Shown here one piece after another: positions 26,703 through 34,607 of a stretch of DNA of 64,000 nucleotides (the first letter of the stretch is position 1; every line of letters starts with the position of its first letter). This stretch comes from Bin87 sp965220105 (GTDB lineage Bacteria; Chloroflexota; Dehalococcoidia; Lucifugimonadales; UBA3495). Where the stretch lies: contig OZ244811.1 of the NCBI GenBank assembly GCA_965220105.1, positions 1,426,001-1,490,000 of the forward strand, given 5' to 3'. The notes below the pieces were generated by a model that was not told where the DNA came from, searched no databases, and saw only the letters and a list, made by a program, of their open reading frames with translations. Both the position numbers and the translations under genes were made by a program.

Positions 26703-26929
26703 TCCCGGTCCCCGCGCAATTCACGTTCTGCCCGGATTAGCGCCGCAACGTCGGTATCCAGATTGACGGTCGGTCGTGCGGACAGCCGTTCCCGCCATTC
26801 CCACCGGGCCAACTCCCGTTCGATCGCGTTCAGCACTACGGCGCTGATCGTGGAGTTTTGAGCCTGGGCGCGGCGGCGGAGCCGATCGTGGAGGGGATCG
26901 GGGATATGTTTTACCTGTAAGTTTGCCAT
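26699..26929 (-). CDS. vapB: FitA/VapB-like ribbon-helix-helix antitoxin
   Basis: A 76-residue protein. The N-terminal half, NLQVKHIPDPLHDRLRRRA, is a ribbon-helix-helix DNA-binding domain of the FitA type; the C-terminal part should wrap around the toxin. It should neutralise VapC and repress its own promoter. A palindrome overlaps its start codon. There is no clear ribosome site, so the message may be nearly leaderless. Confidence 0.9.
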   Translation of the reverse strand: MANLQVKHIPDPLHDRLRRRAQAQNSTISAVVLNAIERELARWEWRERLSARPTVNLDTDVAALIRAERELRGDRD

Positions 26930-26957
26930 GCTACGAGTCTAGCATGATTCAAGCATG
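26927..26957. promoter_or_regulatory. probable VapB operator
   Basis: CATGCT and AGCATG form a 6-bp inverted repeat with an 8-base spacer (26927-26946), and a third half-site, AGCATG, follows at 26952-26957. The first arm contains the vapB start codon. Spaced half-sites next to the promoter are typical operators of ribbon-helix-helix antitoxins. Confidence 0.6.
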
Positions 26958-27244
26958 ACCGCCAGCCGGGAAGTGGTTTGAAAACCAGCGGGATGGTAAG
27001 ACACGGTTGCCCTGGCCCAGCCAGTCAGTCAGCAGAAATATGCAACGGGGGTTGCGAGAATCGGGCTATGCGATAATGGGACACCAACGGCTTATCTTGC
27101 TTTTGAAGGCGGACATCACGGTTTTCATCAATCCGAGAAATTCGTGGTTGTCAGCGGACGTAGACGATAGGATTCGCCTGCCCTGCGGCAGATGGCTCGG
27201 GATCCAGGGGCAAACACGGTAATCAGGCCCAACCGGGGGGAGCG
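26958..27244. other. intergenic region between vapB and gdhA
   Basis: No gene is seen in this stretch. GATAAT near 27073 with TTGCGA upstream could be a weak promoter for gdhA, though the spacing is short. Confidence 0.35.
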
Positions 27245-28498
27245 ATGACCACTGTGAGTAAAGAGCGCAGCGCCCAGGATGACGTAAAAAGCTACTTCGA
27301 CGGGGCCGCCGCGCGTTTGGGGTTGGACGCTGGAACCTGCCGAATGTTGTGTGAACCCTGGCGGGACTTGAGGGTTTCCCTCCCGGTGCGGATGGACGAC
27401 GGGCGCATCGAGGTGTTCACCGGATACCGGGTGCAGCACAACGGCGCCCGTGGCCCCTACAAAGGGGGCCTGCGGTTCCATCCCCTGGCCGATGAGGACG
27501 AGGTGCGGGCTCTGGCAACCCTGATGACCTGGAAAACCGCCCTGTTGGATTTGCCCTTCGGCGGGGCCAAGGGGGGCATTCAACTGGACCCGCATGCGCT
27601 AAGCGAGCGCGAACTCAACGCCGTTACCCGCCGTTATACTCAGAACGTCCAGCACATTCTGGGTCCCTACCGCGACATCCCCGCTCCCGACCTGGGCACC
27701 AACGCCCAGACCATGGCCTGGATCATGGACGAATACAGCCAGACCCACGGATATACACTGCCCATTGTAACCGGCAAACCATTGGAAGTTGGTGGGTCGG
27801 CCGGCCGGGAGGCGGCCACCGGACGGGGAGCGCTTTTCGTATTGCAGCAGGCAGCGAGGGATCTGGACCTGGATTTGACGCAAGCGCGCATCACCGTCCA
27901 GGGCTTTGGAAACGTAGGCTCCTGGTTCTGCCGCCTGGCTCACCAGGAAGGGTTTCGAATCGCAGCGGTGTCGGACATTAGGGGAGCGGTGTATAACAGC
28001 GCCGGCCTGGACATCCCCGCCCTGACTGAGTTTGTGTCTCGCAGTGGCTCGGTAGACGGCTTTCCTGGCGGGACGAAGTGCGCCCCCAACGACATTCTGG
28101 AAATGGAAGCCGACGTTTTCGTTCCCGCCGCCATCGAAAACGTGATTGGGGAAGAAGTGGCGCGCCGTCTGCCCGTTCGGGTTGTCCTGGAGGCCGCCAA
28201 TCACCCCACAACGCCCGAAGGCGACACCGTCCTGCAGGAAAGGGGTATGCTGGTTTTGCCCGACCTGCTGGTGAACGCGGGCGGCGTTACCGTTTCCTAC
28301 TTCGAGTGGACGCAGAACATTCAGCAGTTCGACTGGAGCGAAGAGCGGGTCAATGAGGAACTATACAACCGAATCGTACCGGCCTATCAGAGCGTAGCGG
28401 CCAGGTCGAGGGCCGGCGGTCTAACCCTGCGGCAGGCAGCCTTCGATATTGCGGTGGACCGGGTGGCCCGCACCTCCCATCTGAGAGGCTTCGTCTAA
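27245..28498 (+). CDS. gdhA: glutamate dehydrogenase
   Basis: A 417-residue enzyme of the hexameric Glu/Leu/Phe/Val dehydrogenase family, interconverting glutamate with 2-oxoglutarate and ammonia. The substrate-binding lysine motifs GPYKGGLRFHP and LLDLPFGGAKGGIQLDP are intact, as is the dinucleotide-binding TVQGFGNVGSWF. The C-terminal VNAGGVTVSYFEWTQN is also characteristic. A GGGGGGAG ribosome site precedes the ATG. The neighbours (VapBC upstream, decayed DNA downstream) give no further information. Confidence 0.95.
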   Translation: MTTVSKERSAQDDVKSYFDGAAARLGLDAGTCRMLCEPWRDLRVSLPVRMDDGRIEVFTGYRVQHNGARGPYKGGLRFHPLADEDEVRALATLMTWKTALLDLPFGGAKGGIQLDPHALSERELNAVTRRYTQNVQHILGPYRDIPAPDLGTNAQTMAWIMDEYSQTHGYTLPIVTGKPLEVGGSAGREAATGRGALFVLQQAARDLDLDLTQARITVQGFGNVGSWFCRLAHQEGFRIAAVSDIRGAVYNSAGLDIPALTEFVSRSGSVDGFPGGTKCAPNDILEMEADVFVPAAIENVIGEEVARRLPVRVVLEAANHPTTPEGDTVLQERGMLVLPDLLVNAGGVTVSYFEWTQNIQQFDWSEERVNEELYNRIVPAYQSVAARSRAGGLTLRQAAFDIAVDRVARTSHLRGFV

Positions 28499-28574
28499 CG
28501 ACTTCGGCCAGTCAAAGAGTCAGCCAGAAAGCCTTGGCGTGTCGAGGGCAGGGTGAAATGGACCAGGGCAAAAC

Positions 28575-28606
28575 TGTCATCGCGAGCGCAGCGTGGCAAT
28601 CTCGTC
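28575..28606. repeat. palindromic mobile repeat, fragment (R4)
   Basis: Only the left arm remains: CTGTCATCGCGAGCGCAGCG followed by TGGCAATCTCGTCG. Confidence 0.7.
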
Positions 28607-28658
28607 GGGGTAACGGTGACCCTTCCGGGAACAAGTTCGCCAGAACGGGCACAACATC

Positions 28659-28785
28659 GTGGCGGTATCGCAGCGGTTGGGCCATGCCAGAGTACCCATC
28701 ACGCCGGACATTTATGGACACGCTCTGCCGCCGTGGCAGTGCCATGTAGCTGAGGGTTTCGCCGCGGTGATGCGGACTTGGAATG
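28659..28785 (+). pseudogene. tyrosine recombinase (integrase) C-terminal relic
   Basis: About 42 codons resemble the end of a phage-type integrase: VAVSQRLGHARVPITPDIYG, then HALPPWQCHVAEGFAAVMR. In active enzymes this region is the V-S-E-R-L-G-H-x-x-I-x-T-T-x-x-Y-x-H block, with the catalytic His and Tyr. Here both are present but everything upstream is gone. The open frame continues to 28898 without similarity. It suggests that an integrated element was once here. Confidence 0.65.
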
Positions 28786-28894
28786 GCGCGTTTGCCGACA
28801 AACGTATCAGGACAGTGGCAAAAGTAGCACCGCTGTACCGAATGGTGGTTCGGATTCCGGTTGCGAACTGGTACTGTGCTTTTAGCCCGGAAAC

Positions 28895-29401
28895 CTAAGC
28901 GATTTTGCCTCCGTGCAGCATGGGGGTCATGCAGACCGCCACCGGATTGCGATGGGCGTGGCACAGCTTCATGATGCCGTCCAGCAGCGTGTCCAGCCGG
29001 TCCTCGCTCTCGATGGTGTAGTGGGCGATGCCGAACAGGTCGAGTATCGGCGTAGTGTTGCGTCCCATGGCGACCTGGGCGATGTTGAACTCGCCCACCT
29101 GTCCGCGCAGGTTCATAAAGATTGGTATCGGCGTTCGGGAAGGGATGCACAGGCTGGCGACGGCGTTCACGCTGTTGCCGAACCCGCTGGACTGCATGAA
29201 CACCGCGGCGTTGCGACCCGTGGCGTAGCTGCCCACCGCCACTCCAATGGCCTCCTCCTCACGGGTGCACGACACCAGGTGGAAGTACGGGTCCGCGTTG
29301 ATGATGCTAGTCACCTTGTCGATGGATATGTCCGGCACGTACGCAATGAGCGAGGTGTCCCACTTCTTCAGCGTATCAACGATAGTTTCAGCCCAGGCCA
29401 T
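28895..29401 (-). CDS. ThDP-dependent decarboxylase, N-terminal-type subunit (ComD / sulfopyruvate decarboxylase alpha-like)
   Basis: A 168-residue subunit matching the alpha half of sulfopyruvate/phosphonopyruvate decarboxylases. It has the catalytic Glu in SCTREEEAIGVAVGSY (which activates ThDP), then VFMQSSGFGNSVNAV. It has no pyrophosphate-binding motif of its own, so it needs a beta subunit; a suitable one is at 15259-15816. AAGGAG lies 10 bases upstream of the ATG. Substrate unknown. Confidence 0.78.
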   Translation of the reverse strand: MAWAETIVDTLKKWDTSLIAYVPDISIDKVTSIINADPYFHLVSCTREEEAIGVAVGSYATGRNAAVFMQSSGFGNSVNAVASLCIPSRTPIPIFMNLRGQVGEFNIAQVAMGRNTTPILDLFGIAHYTIESEDRLDTLLDGIMKLCHAHRNPVAVCMTPMLHGGKIA

Positions 29402-29518
29402 AAGCTATTGGCTCCTTTGTCGGCAAACCTGCCGCCCGGATTTCCTCGTCGGCGACACAGTATAGCGCACCCACATTGATGGGCGCTCCCTTCGGCCCTA
29501 CGGAAGCCCCTCGCACCA

Positions 29519-29556
29519 TCTGTCATTGCGAGGAGCGCAGCGACGTGGCAATCCCG
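29519..29556. repeat. palindromic mobile repeat, fragment (R5)
   Basis: The left arm is TCTGTCATTGCGAGGAGCGC, then AGCGACGTGGCAATCCCG. The right arm is absent. Confidence 0.75.
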
Positions 29557-29639
29557 GTGTAGCTACAACCACCGTTGCCCAAACACCCTACGGATTCCGT
29601 CCCCGCCCCGTTCATCGCCATGACAATTTCTGCTGCTCC

Positions 29640-29680
29640 CTTCTCCCACCGGGAGAGGGGTCGGGGGTGAGGGCCGGACT
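29640..29680. repeat. GGGAGAGGG-type dispersed repeat
   Basis: CTTCTCCCACCGGGAGAGGG followed by a GGGGGTGAGGG tail. This motif recurs at 34304, 34516 and, weakly, near 45000. It is a common short hairpin repeat of GC-rich bacteria and may act as a terminator for the nitroreductase gene. Confidence 0.6.
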
Positions 29681-29690
29681 CACTAAACCA

Positions 29691-30296
29691 CTACCCCAGC
29701 CAGACCGCCACCTCTTCCGGCGCACTCCGCACCGATGCCGACGGGCGCGCGGGCTGCCCGATGAAAAGCGCTCCGACCATCATCCAGTCCGGTTCGCCAC
29801 CCATCGTCGTCGCCAGGTCCGGATGCCGCGTGGTATTCCCGGTGCTCCAATCCCCGGCCAGTCCCTCAGCAACGGCGGCCAGCAACAGGTTTTGCACGGC
29901 GCAGCACGCCGCGGCATAGTTCTCCTGCGTCATCTCCTCGGTATCGCCGGGCACGCTGTAAACATAGATCAGCGCCGGTGCGTCCAGCACACGCTGCCGG
30001 CTGCCGTAGGCGGCGTCCTGGTTGCCGTTGCGGATCATCTGATTGTCGTAGGCAAGTTGAGCGACTTCCGCGCGCTTCGCCCCGCCCTTTTCCAGCACGA
30101 AAAACCGCCACGGGTTGGTGAGGCGGTGATTGGGCGCCCAGATGGCTGCGTCAATCATCCGTTCCAGTGCCTCCCGGGGCGCCACGGCGTCGGAAAATTC
30201 GTTGTTCATCCGGCGGTTGTGGATGGCCTCATAGACGCTGACGGACGTGGCCGGAGGTTCCACGTTGCCGCTGCGTAACCGTTGATTCTGGGTCAT
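29691..30296 (-). CDS. nitroreductase family protein
   Basis: A 201-residue FMN-dependent oxidoreductase. Typical segments are VYEAIHNRRMNNEFSD (the N-terminal Arg-Arg FMN phosphate contact), AAIWAPNHRLTNPWRFFVL (FMN/substrate loop), CCAVQNLLLAAVAEGL and the C-terminal VGALFIGQPA. It resembles the YdjA/BluB-like smaller nitroreductases. The ATG at 30296 is chosen because AAGGAG lies 7 bases upstream; the ATG at 30302 is too close to it. The function is probably reduction of a quinone, enal or nitro compound. Confidence 0.85.
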   Translation of the reverse strand: MTQNQRLRSGNVEPPATSVSVYEAIHNRRMNNEFSDAVAPREALERMIDAAIWAPNHRLTNPWRFFVLEKGGAKRAEVAQLAYDNQMIRNGNQDAAYGSRQRVLDAPALIYVYSVPGDTEEMTQENYAAACCAVQNLLLAAVAEGLAGDWSTGNTTRHPDLATTMGGEPDWMMVGALFIGQPARPSASVRSAPEEVAVWLG

Positions 30297-31194
30297 GGTC
30301 ATGCTCCTTGCGGTTAGCACGCACTAATATAGTAGGTTAATATGAACACTATATCCCGTCGCCACGCTGTAGGCAAATCGCATATGGCGGGTCGGGAGCG
30401 TGTTGCCACACCAGGAATCGGTACAACCGGGTGTAACGCTGCCGGCCGCGTCCGCGCTCATGGCGAGCGAGTATGTGTCGCGCCCAATCTCGGTCGGACG
30501 CTCGGCCTGTTGAGAAACACGCCGGTAACAGTTCAGAGTTGCGGGGAAATGAGCAGTTGACGGCAGGCGGCGAGCGGATTTAGACCCTGGGCGCGCCAGG
30601 CGCCGAAGATGGATGCCAGCGTCATCTTGCTCTGTGTGCCCTGTTCCGAGCGGGTGCCGCCGCTGATCTTGCGACTGATGACCAGGTGGCGCAGGCTGCG
30701 CTCGGCGGCGTTGTTGTCTGAAGGCGCTGCGGGTTCGGCCACAAAGACAAAGAGTTCCCTGATGTGGTTCTCCATGCGTCGGCACAGTTTGGCCTGAGTT
30801 GCCGACGGGTCGTCGAGGAAGGGCTGGCAGATGGCCAGCAGTTGGCGTTCCAGAGCCAGTTGGGCGGTGCGCCGCTGCTTTTCCTGGGGATGAGTGCAGG
30901 CTTTGGCCCGGTCGTAAATCCCGTGGACGGCGTCGGCCCACCGCGCCAGTGGCGCAGCATCGGGGTAGCGGGTGCGCTGGTCATGGATGTCCCGCAGCAG
31001 GTGGGCCCAGCACCGCTGCTTGGGGCCATCATAATGGTGGTAGGCAGCGTAGCAATCGCTGACCAATACTCCGGAGAAAGCATCGTTCAGGGCTTCATCC
31101 ACCACCGTCTTGCCCCGGCCCCGCCGCAGGAAGTAGCGTTCGGTGGGGGTGCTGAAAGTCCACACGTAGCCGTTGGCCCCGCTCTGACGCCAGC

Positions 31195-31267
31195 CGGTTT
31201 CGTCGGCCCGGTTTCGTCGGCCCGGTTTCGTCGGCCCGGTTTCGTCGGCGTGGTTTCGTCGGCGTGG
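31195..31267. repeat. 14-bp tandem repeat, five units
   Basis: CGGTTTCGTCGGCC occurs five times in tandem (units 31195-31208, 31209-31222, 31223-31236, 31237-31250 and a variant 31251-31264) plus a partial. In the transposase it multiplies the codons for the catalytic ADET motif and shifts the frame. Confidence 0.9.
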
Positions 31268-31530
31268 ACCACCGGGCTGGCCCGGACGCGGTCCAGTATG
31301 CCGGCTACCATCGGCTGGGCCTTTGGCGCCGTCTGACGAATGGCCCCGACGATGGCGCCCGCGCTGACGCGCCGTTACTGTACGGTATCCAGATACCGCT
31401 GGATGGTGCGGAAGGGCATTCGCGCTTCTTCCCGTAGCGTGGCGACCAGGCTGAGCAGGTTGACGCCGCGGCCCTGCCGTCCCAAAACCACACCGTCCAG
31501 TCCCGCCGGGGGCGTGCAGCCGCGCCGGCA

Positions 31531-31575
31531 CGCCGGGCAAGTCCGCGCCGGGCAAGTCCGCGCCGGGCAAGTCCG
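31531..31575. repeat. 15-bp tandem repeat, three units, in IS66 transposase
   Basis: CGCCGGGCAAGTCCG three times in tandem. It is in frame and yields repeated Cys-Pro-Ala-Arg-Thr residues in the zinc-binding region. A second 15-bp duplication, CACGTGCTCCACCCG twice, lies at 31693-31722. Confidence 0.9.
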
Positions 31576-32144
31576 CGCAATGTAGACGTGCTCGGTGACC
31601 CGTACCGGAGCCACCGGCAACTCGATGACTTCCCGAGTGCGCTGAGTCCAGCCCCCAGTCAGGTGAGTCCCGCAATCGGGACCGTTCTCCATCACGTGCT
31701 CCACCCGCACGTGCTCCACCCGCTGGGTGGGCGTCATGCGCCGGCGGGCAAAGCCGTGGCGTCGCTGCTTGCGGGGCTGCTGCTTCACCGGCGGCTGGCG
31801 GCCCGATTTCGCCTGGCCTTCCAGTTCGGCAATCCGCCGCTCCAACCGCTCAATCACCCGCTGCTGTTCCAGAACGGTGGCCTGCAGTTGGGCGATGATG
31901 GCGATGAGGACAGCGCGGTCGACGGTGGTGAGGTCAACTTCAGTATCCATAACCTGTATATGACATAACCACCGCCACCCGTGCCAGCCTTCGGCAACCC
32001 GCCTTCGGCCAATTCAACCCACCAACTCTGAACAGTTACGCACGCCGCAGTTGCGGTGACGGCTGTCCGGGTATGTGCTACAATCTGGCCAACATGGGCC
32101 GGAGCGGCCCTAGATAGCAATGAACAACGCCTGGAGGTGGCATT

Positions 32145-32783
32145 ATGGCCGAAGCCGATTTCCTTTGCTACTACGACTTTCGTTGACCCTTCGTGTACAA
32201 CGCTGCCATGTGGTGGGCGAAAGTTCGCGAGACTACCGATTATGAAATCAATGTTGACCTGAAGCCATTCTCGCTGGTCCAGGTAAACTACGACAACAAC
32301 AAGGCCGACGGCGACAACTTCAAGTATTGGGAGCAGGACGACTCGGACAACACGTTGCTCGAGCTGCGCGCCGGTATCGCCGCCCAGCGTCAGGGTGAGG
32401 AGATCTGGGACAAGTTCTTCGTCAACCTCCTGAGGGCTCGCCACGAAGACCGCATCGACCTGACCGACGCCGACGCCATCAACGCCGTGGCCGAGGCATC
32501 CGGTGTCGATATGGGCCAGTTCTCTGAAGACCTGGCCGACCCCGAAGTCCTGCGGGAAATTGGCGAGAGTCACACCGAGGCTGTGGAAGTCCACGGCGCT
32601 TTCGGCGTGCCCCTCTACGTGTTCCCCAACGGGAACTCGGGTTTCGTCAAGATGTTCATCCCGTCGGAGGAAGAGTCCGGTTCCATCTACGAGAACCTGG
32701 TTGAAATGGTTGCCGACCACAAGCACGTGGGCGAGGTCAAGCGGCCTTCCCCGCCGTGGCCGTATGAGGGTGTCCGCGGATAA
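32145..32783 (+). CDS. DsbA-like thioredoxin-fold oxidoreductase, probable selenoprotein (UGA at codon 14)
   Basis: A perfect GGAGGT 6 bases before the ATG at 32145 starts a frame reading MAEADFLCYYDFR, then TGA (32184-32186), then PFVYNAAMWWAKV and on to a stop at 32783, 213 codons in all. In the DsbA/2-hydroxychromene-2-carboxylate isomerase family, the first strand is followed by Asp-Phe-x-Cys-Pro; the TGA takes exactly the Cys position before Pro15, at the usual distance from the N-terminus. The rest is a complete DsbA-like protein: helical insertion, then the cis-Pro loop HGAFGVPLYVFPN near residue 165. Reading UGA as selenocysteine gives an intact enzyme. A hairpin follows the codon. 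A nonsense mutation from TGC or TGT is the alternative. rnc begins 7 bases after the stop. Confidence 0.75.
32184..32219 (+). promoter_or_regulatory. UGA codon and candidate bacterial SECIS hairpin
   Basis: Downstream of the UGA, CGCTGCC (32201-32207) can pair with GGTGG-G-CG (32212-32219), giving seven pairs with two G-U pairs and one bulged G. The loop is ATGT, starting 22 bases after the UGA and containing GU, as in the loop of the E. coli fdhF element. The folding is by eye and such short hairpins can arise by chance. Confidence 0.45.
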
Positions 32784-32790
32784 CCCTTCG

Positions 32791-33507
32791 ATGCCCCAAG
32801 GCGGGCATCGACCAAGCCAAGAGCTCGAACAAGCCCTGGGCCTGAGTTTTCAGGACCGGGGCTTGTTGCGTCAGGCCCTGACCCACCGCTCCTGGGTCAA
32901 TGAACAGCCCGGTGAGCCGCCCGAATCCTACGAACGCCTGGAGTTTCTCGGCGACGTCGTAGTCCGTCTCATCGTCAGCGAGGAACTCTACCGCCGCCTA
33001 CCCGATTGCGATGAGGGTGGACTCACCCGACGATGGACCACCCTGCTCAGCCAACGCGGTCTGGCCGCCGTGGGCCGCCGCCTGAACCTGGCCGATTACG
33101 TCCTCCTGGGCCGGGGTTCCGAAACCACCGGCAGCCGGACCAGCCCGTCCATCCTGGGCGACGTGATGGAATCCCTCATTGCCGCGGTATATCTGGACGG
33201 CGGGCTGGAAGCGGCCCGCCGTTTCGTGCTGAACGTAATGTCGGACGAAATCGACGCCACTTGCTACCCGGACTGGCGACCCCACAACCCCAAGGCCGAC
33301 TTGCAGGAGTTGCTTCAGTCCAGCGGCCAGTCTGCCCCCGCGTACCGGGTGGTCGCAACGTCGGGGCCTCCTCACAACCCGCAGTTCACCGTCGAGGTGA
33401 TCGACGACGATGACCAGGTGCTGGGCGAGGGTACCGGCGGCAGCAAATCCGCCGCCGAAACCGAGGCTGCGGAGGCCGCACTGGGTGCCCTCACTGCTCG
33501 CCAATGA
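32791..33507 (+). CDS. rnc: ribonuclease III
   Basis: A 238-residue double-strand-specific RNase. The catalytic signature is ERLEFLGDVVVRLIVSEELY near residue 40, with the second acid cluster in SILGDVMESLIAAVYLDGG near 112-130. The C-terminal double-stranded-RNA-binding domain begins NPKADLQELLQ and ends with GTGGSKSAAETEAAEAAL. It processes rRNA precursors and structured mRNAs. I chose ATG 32791; another in-frame ATG at 32764 would overlap the preceding gene. Close spacing suggests co-transcription with the DsbA-like gene. Confidence 0.93.
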   Translation: MPQGGHRPSQELEQALGLSFQDRGLLRQALTHRSWVNEQPGEPPESYERLEFLGDVVVRLIVSEELYRRLPDCDEGGLTRRWTTLLSQRGLAAVGRRLNLADYVLLGRGSETTGSRTSPSILGDVMESLIAAVYLDGGLEAARRFVLNVMSDEIDATCYPDWRPHNPKADLQELLQSSGQSAPAYRVVATSGPPHNPQFTVEVIDDDDQVLGEGTGGSKSAAETEAAEAALGALTARQ

Positions 33508-33585
33508 CACCGTATCAACCGCCCCGTATAATCGAACCGCATCGTAATCACAGTTCGCACCCCTCCAACTCAAAGGAGACCACCG

Positions 33586-34290
33586 ATGGACCCGATAATC
33601 CACAACATCAAAGACTATCCCGCCGGTTCGCCAGCCCGCCTCATCAGCGCGGACGACAACCCGCCCCTGGTCACCCTGGCCTACTCGGTCATCGAGCCCG
33701 GCGGTACCAGTTCTCACCACATCCACGAGTGGGAGCACGAGGTCTACATCATCGAGGGCAGCGGCACCCTGCTCGCCGACGGCAAGGAATACCCGGTCAA
33801 GGCCGGCGATGCCATGTTCATACCGCCCATGGTTGATCACGTTACCCGCAACGACGGCGACGGCAACATCCGCCGCATCGAAATCAATCCCATCTCCGCC
33901 GCCAGCGGCAACGCCCGGCCCGGCGGCACCGAAACCGGCGCCGGCACTCCGCCGGTCATCCGCAACCACGCGGACCTCAACGACGAAACCGGGCACACCA
34001 TGCTCGGCGGTCGCGACGGCTGTCCCAACTACCTCATGCTGTACAACGGCGCAATGCAACCCGGCGCCGTCAGCCACCCCGATACCGGCGGCCACAACCA
34101 CGAGTGGGAGCACACCGTATTCGTCCTGGAAGGCACTGGCACCCTGGTCGTCTCCGGCACTGAGTACACCGTCACCGCCGGCGATGCCGTCCTGGTGCCG
34201 CCCGGTGAGCACCACCAGTGGAAAAACCAAACCGACGCGCCCATGCTCCGCGTAACCTTCAACGACATCAAATCCGAAGCCCACGGCTAA
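33586..34290 (+). CDS. bicupin (two-domain cupin) protein
   Basis: A 234-residue protein of two tandem cupin barrels. Each has the His-rich metal motif: SHHIHEWEHEVYIIEGSG near residues 45-62 and GHNHEWEHTVFVLEGTG near 166-182, followed by the second motif with GDAMFIPPMVDH and GDAVLVPPGEHH. Both metal sites look complete (His, His, Glu, His). Such proteins are dioxygenases, isomerases or sensors for small ligands; the substrate is unknown. AAAGGAG lies 7 bases before the ATG. A repeat-rich stretch follows. Confidence 0.85.
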   Translation: MDPIIHNIKDYPAGSPARLISADDNPPLVTLAYSVIEPGGTSSHHIHEWEHEVYIIEGSGTLLADGKEYPVKAGDAMFIPPMVDHVTRNDGDGNIRRIEINPISAASGNARPGGTETGAGTPPVIRNHADLNDETGHTMLGGRDGCPNYLMLYNGAMQPGAVSHPDTGGHNHEWEHTVFVLEGTGTLVVSGTEYTVTAGDAVLVPPGEHHQWKNQTDAPMLRVTFNDIKSEAHG

Positions 34291-34300
34291 CATACCCTCC

Positions 34301-34590
34301 CCATAGGCCCCTCTCCCTCGATGGGAGAGGGCTGGGGTGAGGGTGAAATCCAGGGCGCCGATGGCGTTCCCCTCTCTTGACGGAGACCTTTGCGTAAATC
34401 GTCATTGCGAGCGGAGCGTAGCAATCTCGAACCCGAAGCTACGGTTGTCGCTACGGGAACGGGATTGCCATGTCGCTATCGCTCCTCGCAATGACAACAT
34501 TATTCAACGGTCTACTCCGGGAGAGGGCTGGGGTAACGGCAGTCTCGCTTTTTCTCCCTTGATGGGAAAAGGGCCTGTGTGAAGGTGAAA
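34301..34590. repeat. cluster of dispersed repeats (GGGAGAGGG type and palindromic repeat R6)
   Basis: The 317-base gap before enolase has no gene. CCCTCTCCCTCGATGGGAGA (34310 onward) and a second copy from 34516 with CTCCCTTGATGGGAAAAGGG flank a palindromic mobile repeat at 34401-34497 (GTCATTGCGAGCGGAGCG through CTCCTCGCAATGACA). The palindromic copy thus sits between two copies of the other family. Confidence 0.75.
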
Positions 34591-34607
34591 TCGCCAACTA
34601 ATCCAAC

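Larger units (their letters stand above)
28499..28894. other. 396-base region with mobile-element debris
   Basis: Contains a partial palindromic repeat (28575-28606) and an integrase relic (28659-28785), annotated separately. I see no intact gene. Confidence 0.6.
30533..31950 (-). pseudogene. IS66-family transposase (tnpC), broken by tandem duplications
   Basis: The N-terminus (MDTEVDLTTVDRAVLIAI) opens with a coiled-coil helix, IERLERRIAELEGQ, and reads to a stop near 31375. The middle continues in a second frame around HADET (the first DDE Asp). The C-terminal half, GYVWTFSTPTERYFLRRG through SDNNAAERSLRHLV (the catalytic Glu), reads in a third. A 14-base unit repeated five times (31195-31264) directly at the HADET motif adds 56 bases and breaks the frame. 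Two in-frame 15-base duplications lie in the zinc-binding region (31531-31575) and at 31693-31722. The product cannot be functional. Confidence 0.87.
30525..32039. mobile_element. IS66-family insertion sequence (decayed)
   Basis: A 1.5-kb element with 17-bp terminal inverted repeats that differ at one base: left GTAACAGTTCAGAGTTG, right the complement of GTAACTGTTCAGAGTTG. Both begin GTAA as expected for IS66. Flanks ACACGCCG (30517-30524) and GCACGCCG (32040-32047) match in 7 of 8 bases, in agreement with the family's 8-bp target duplication. It has a transposase gene only, without tnpA/tnpB, like the ISBst12 subgroup. Confidence 0.88.

Noticed and set aside
31195..31575. CRISPR-like array of short repeats
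   Set aside because: The units are contiguous tandem copies without spacers and lie inside a transposase gene.
32145..32192. Frameshift as the cause of the interrupted DsbA-like N-terminus
   Set aside because: The residues on both sides of the TGA are in the same frame and match the family without a gap, so a substitution or recoded UGA fits, not an indel.
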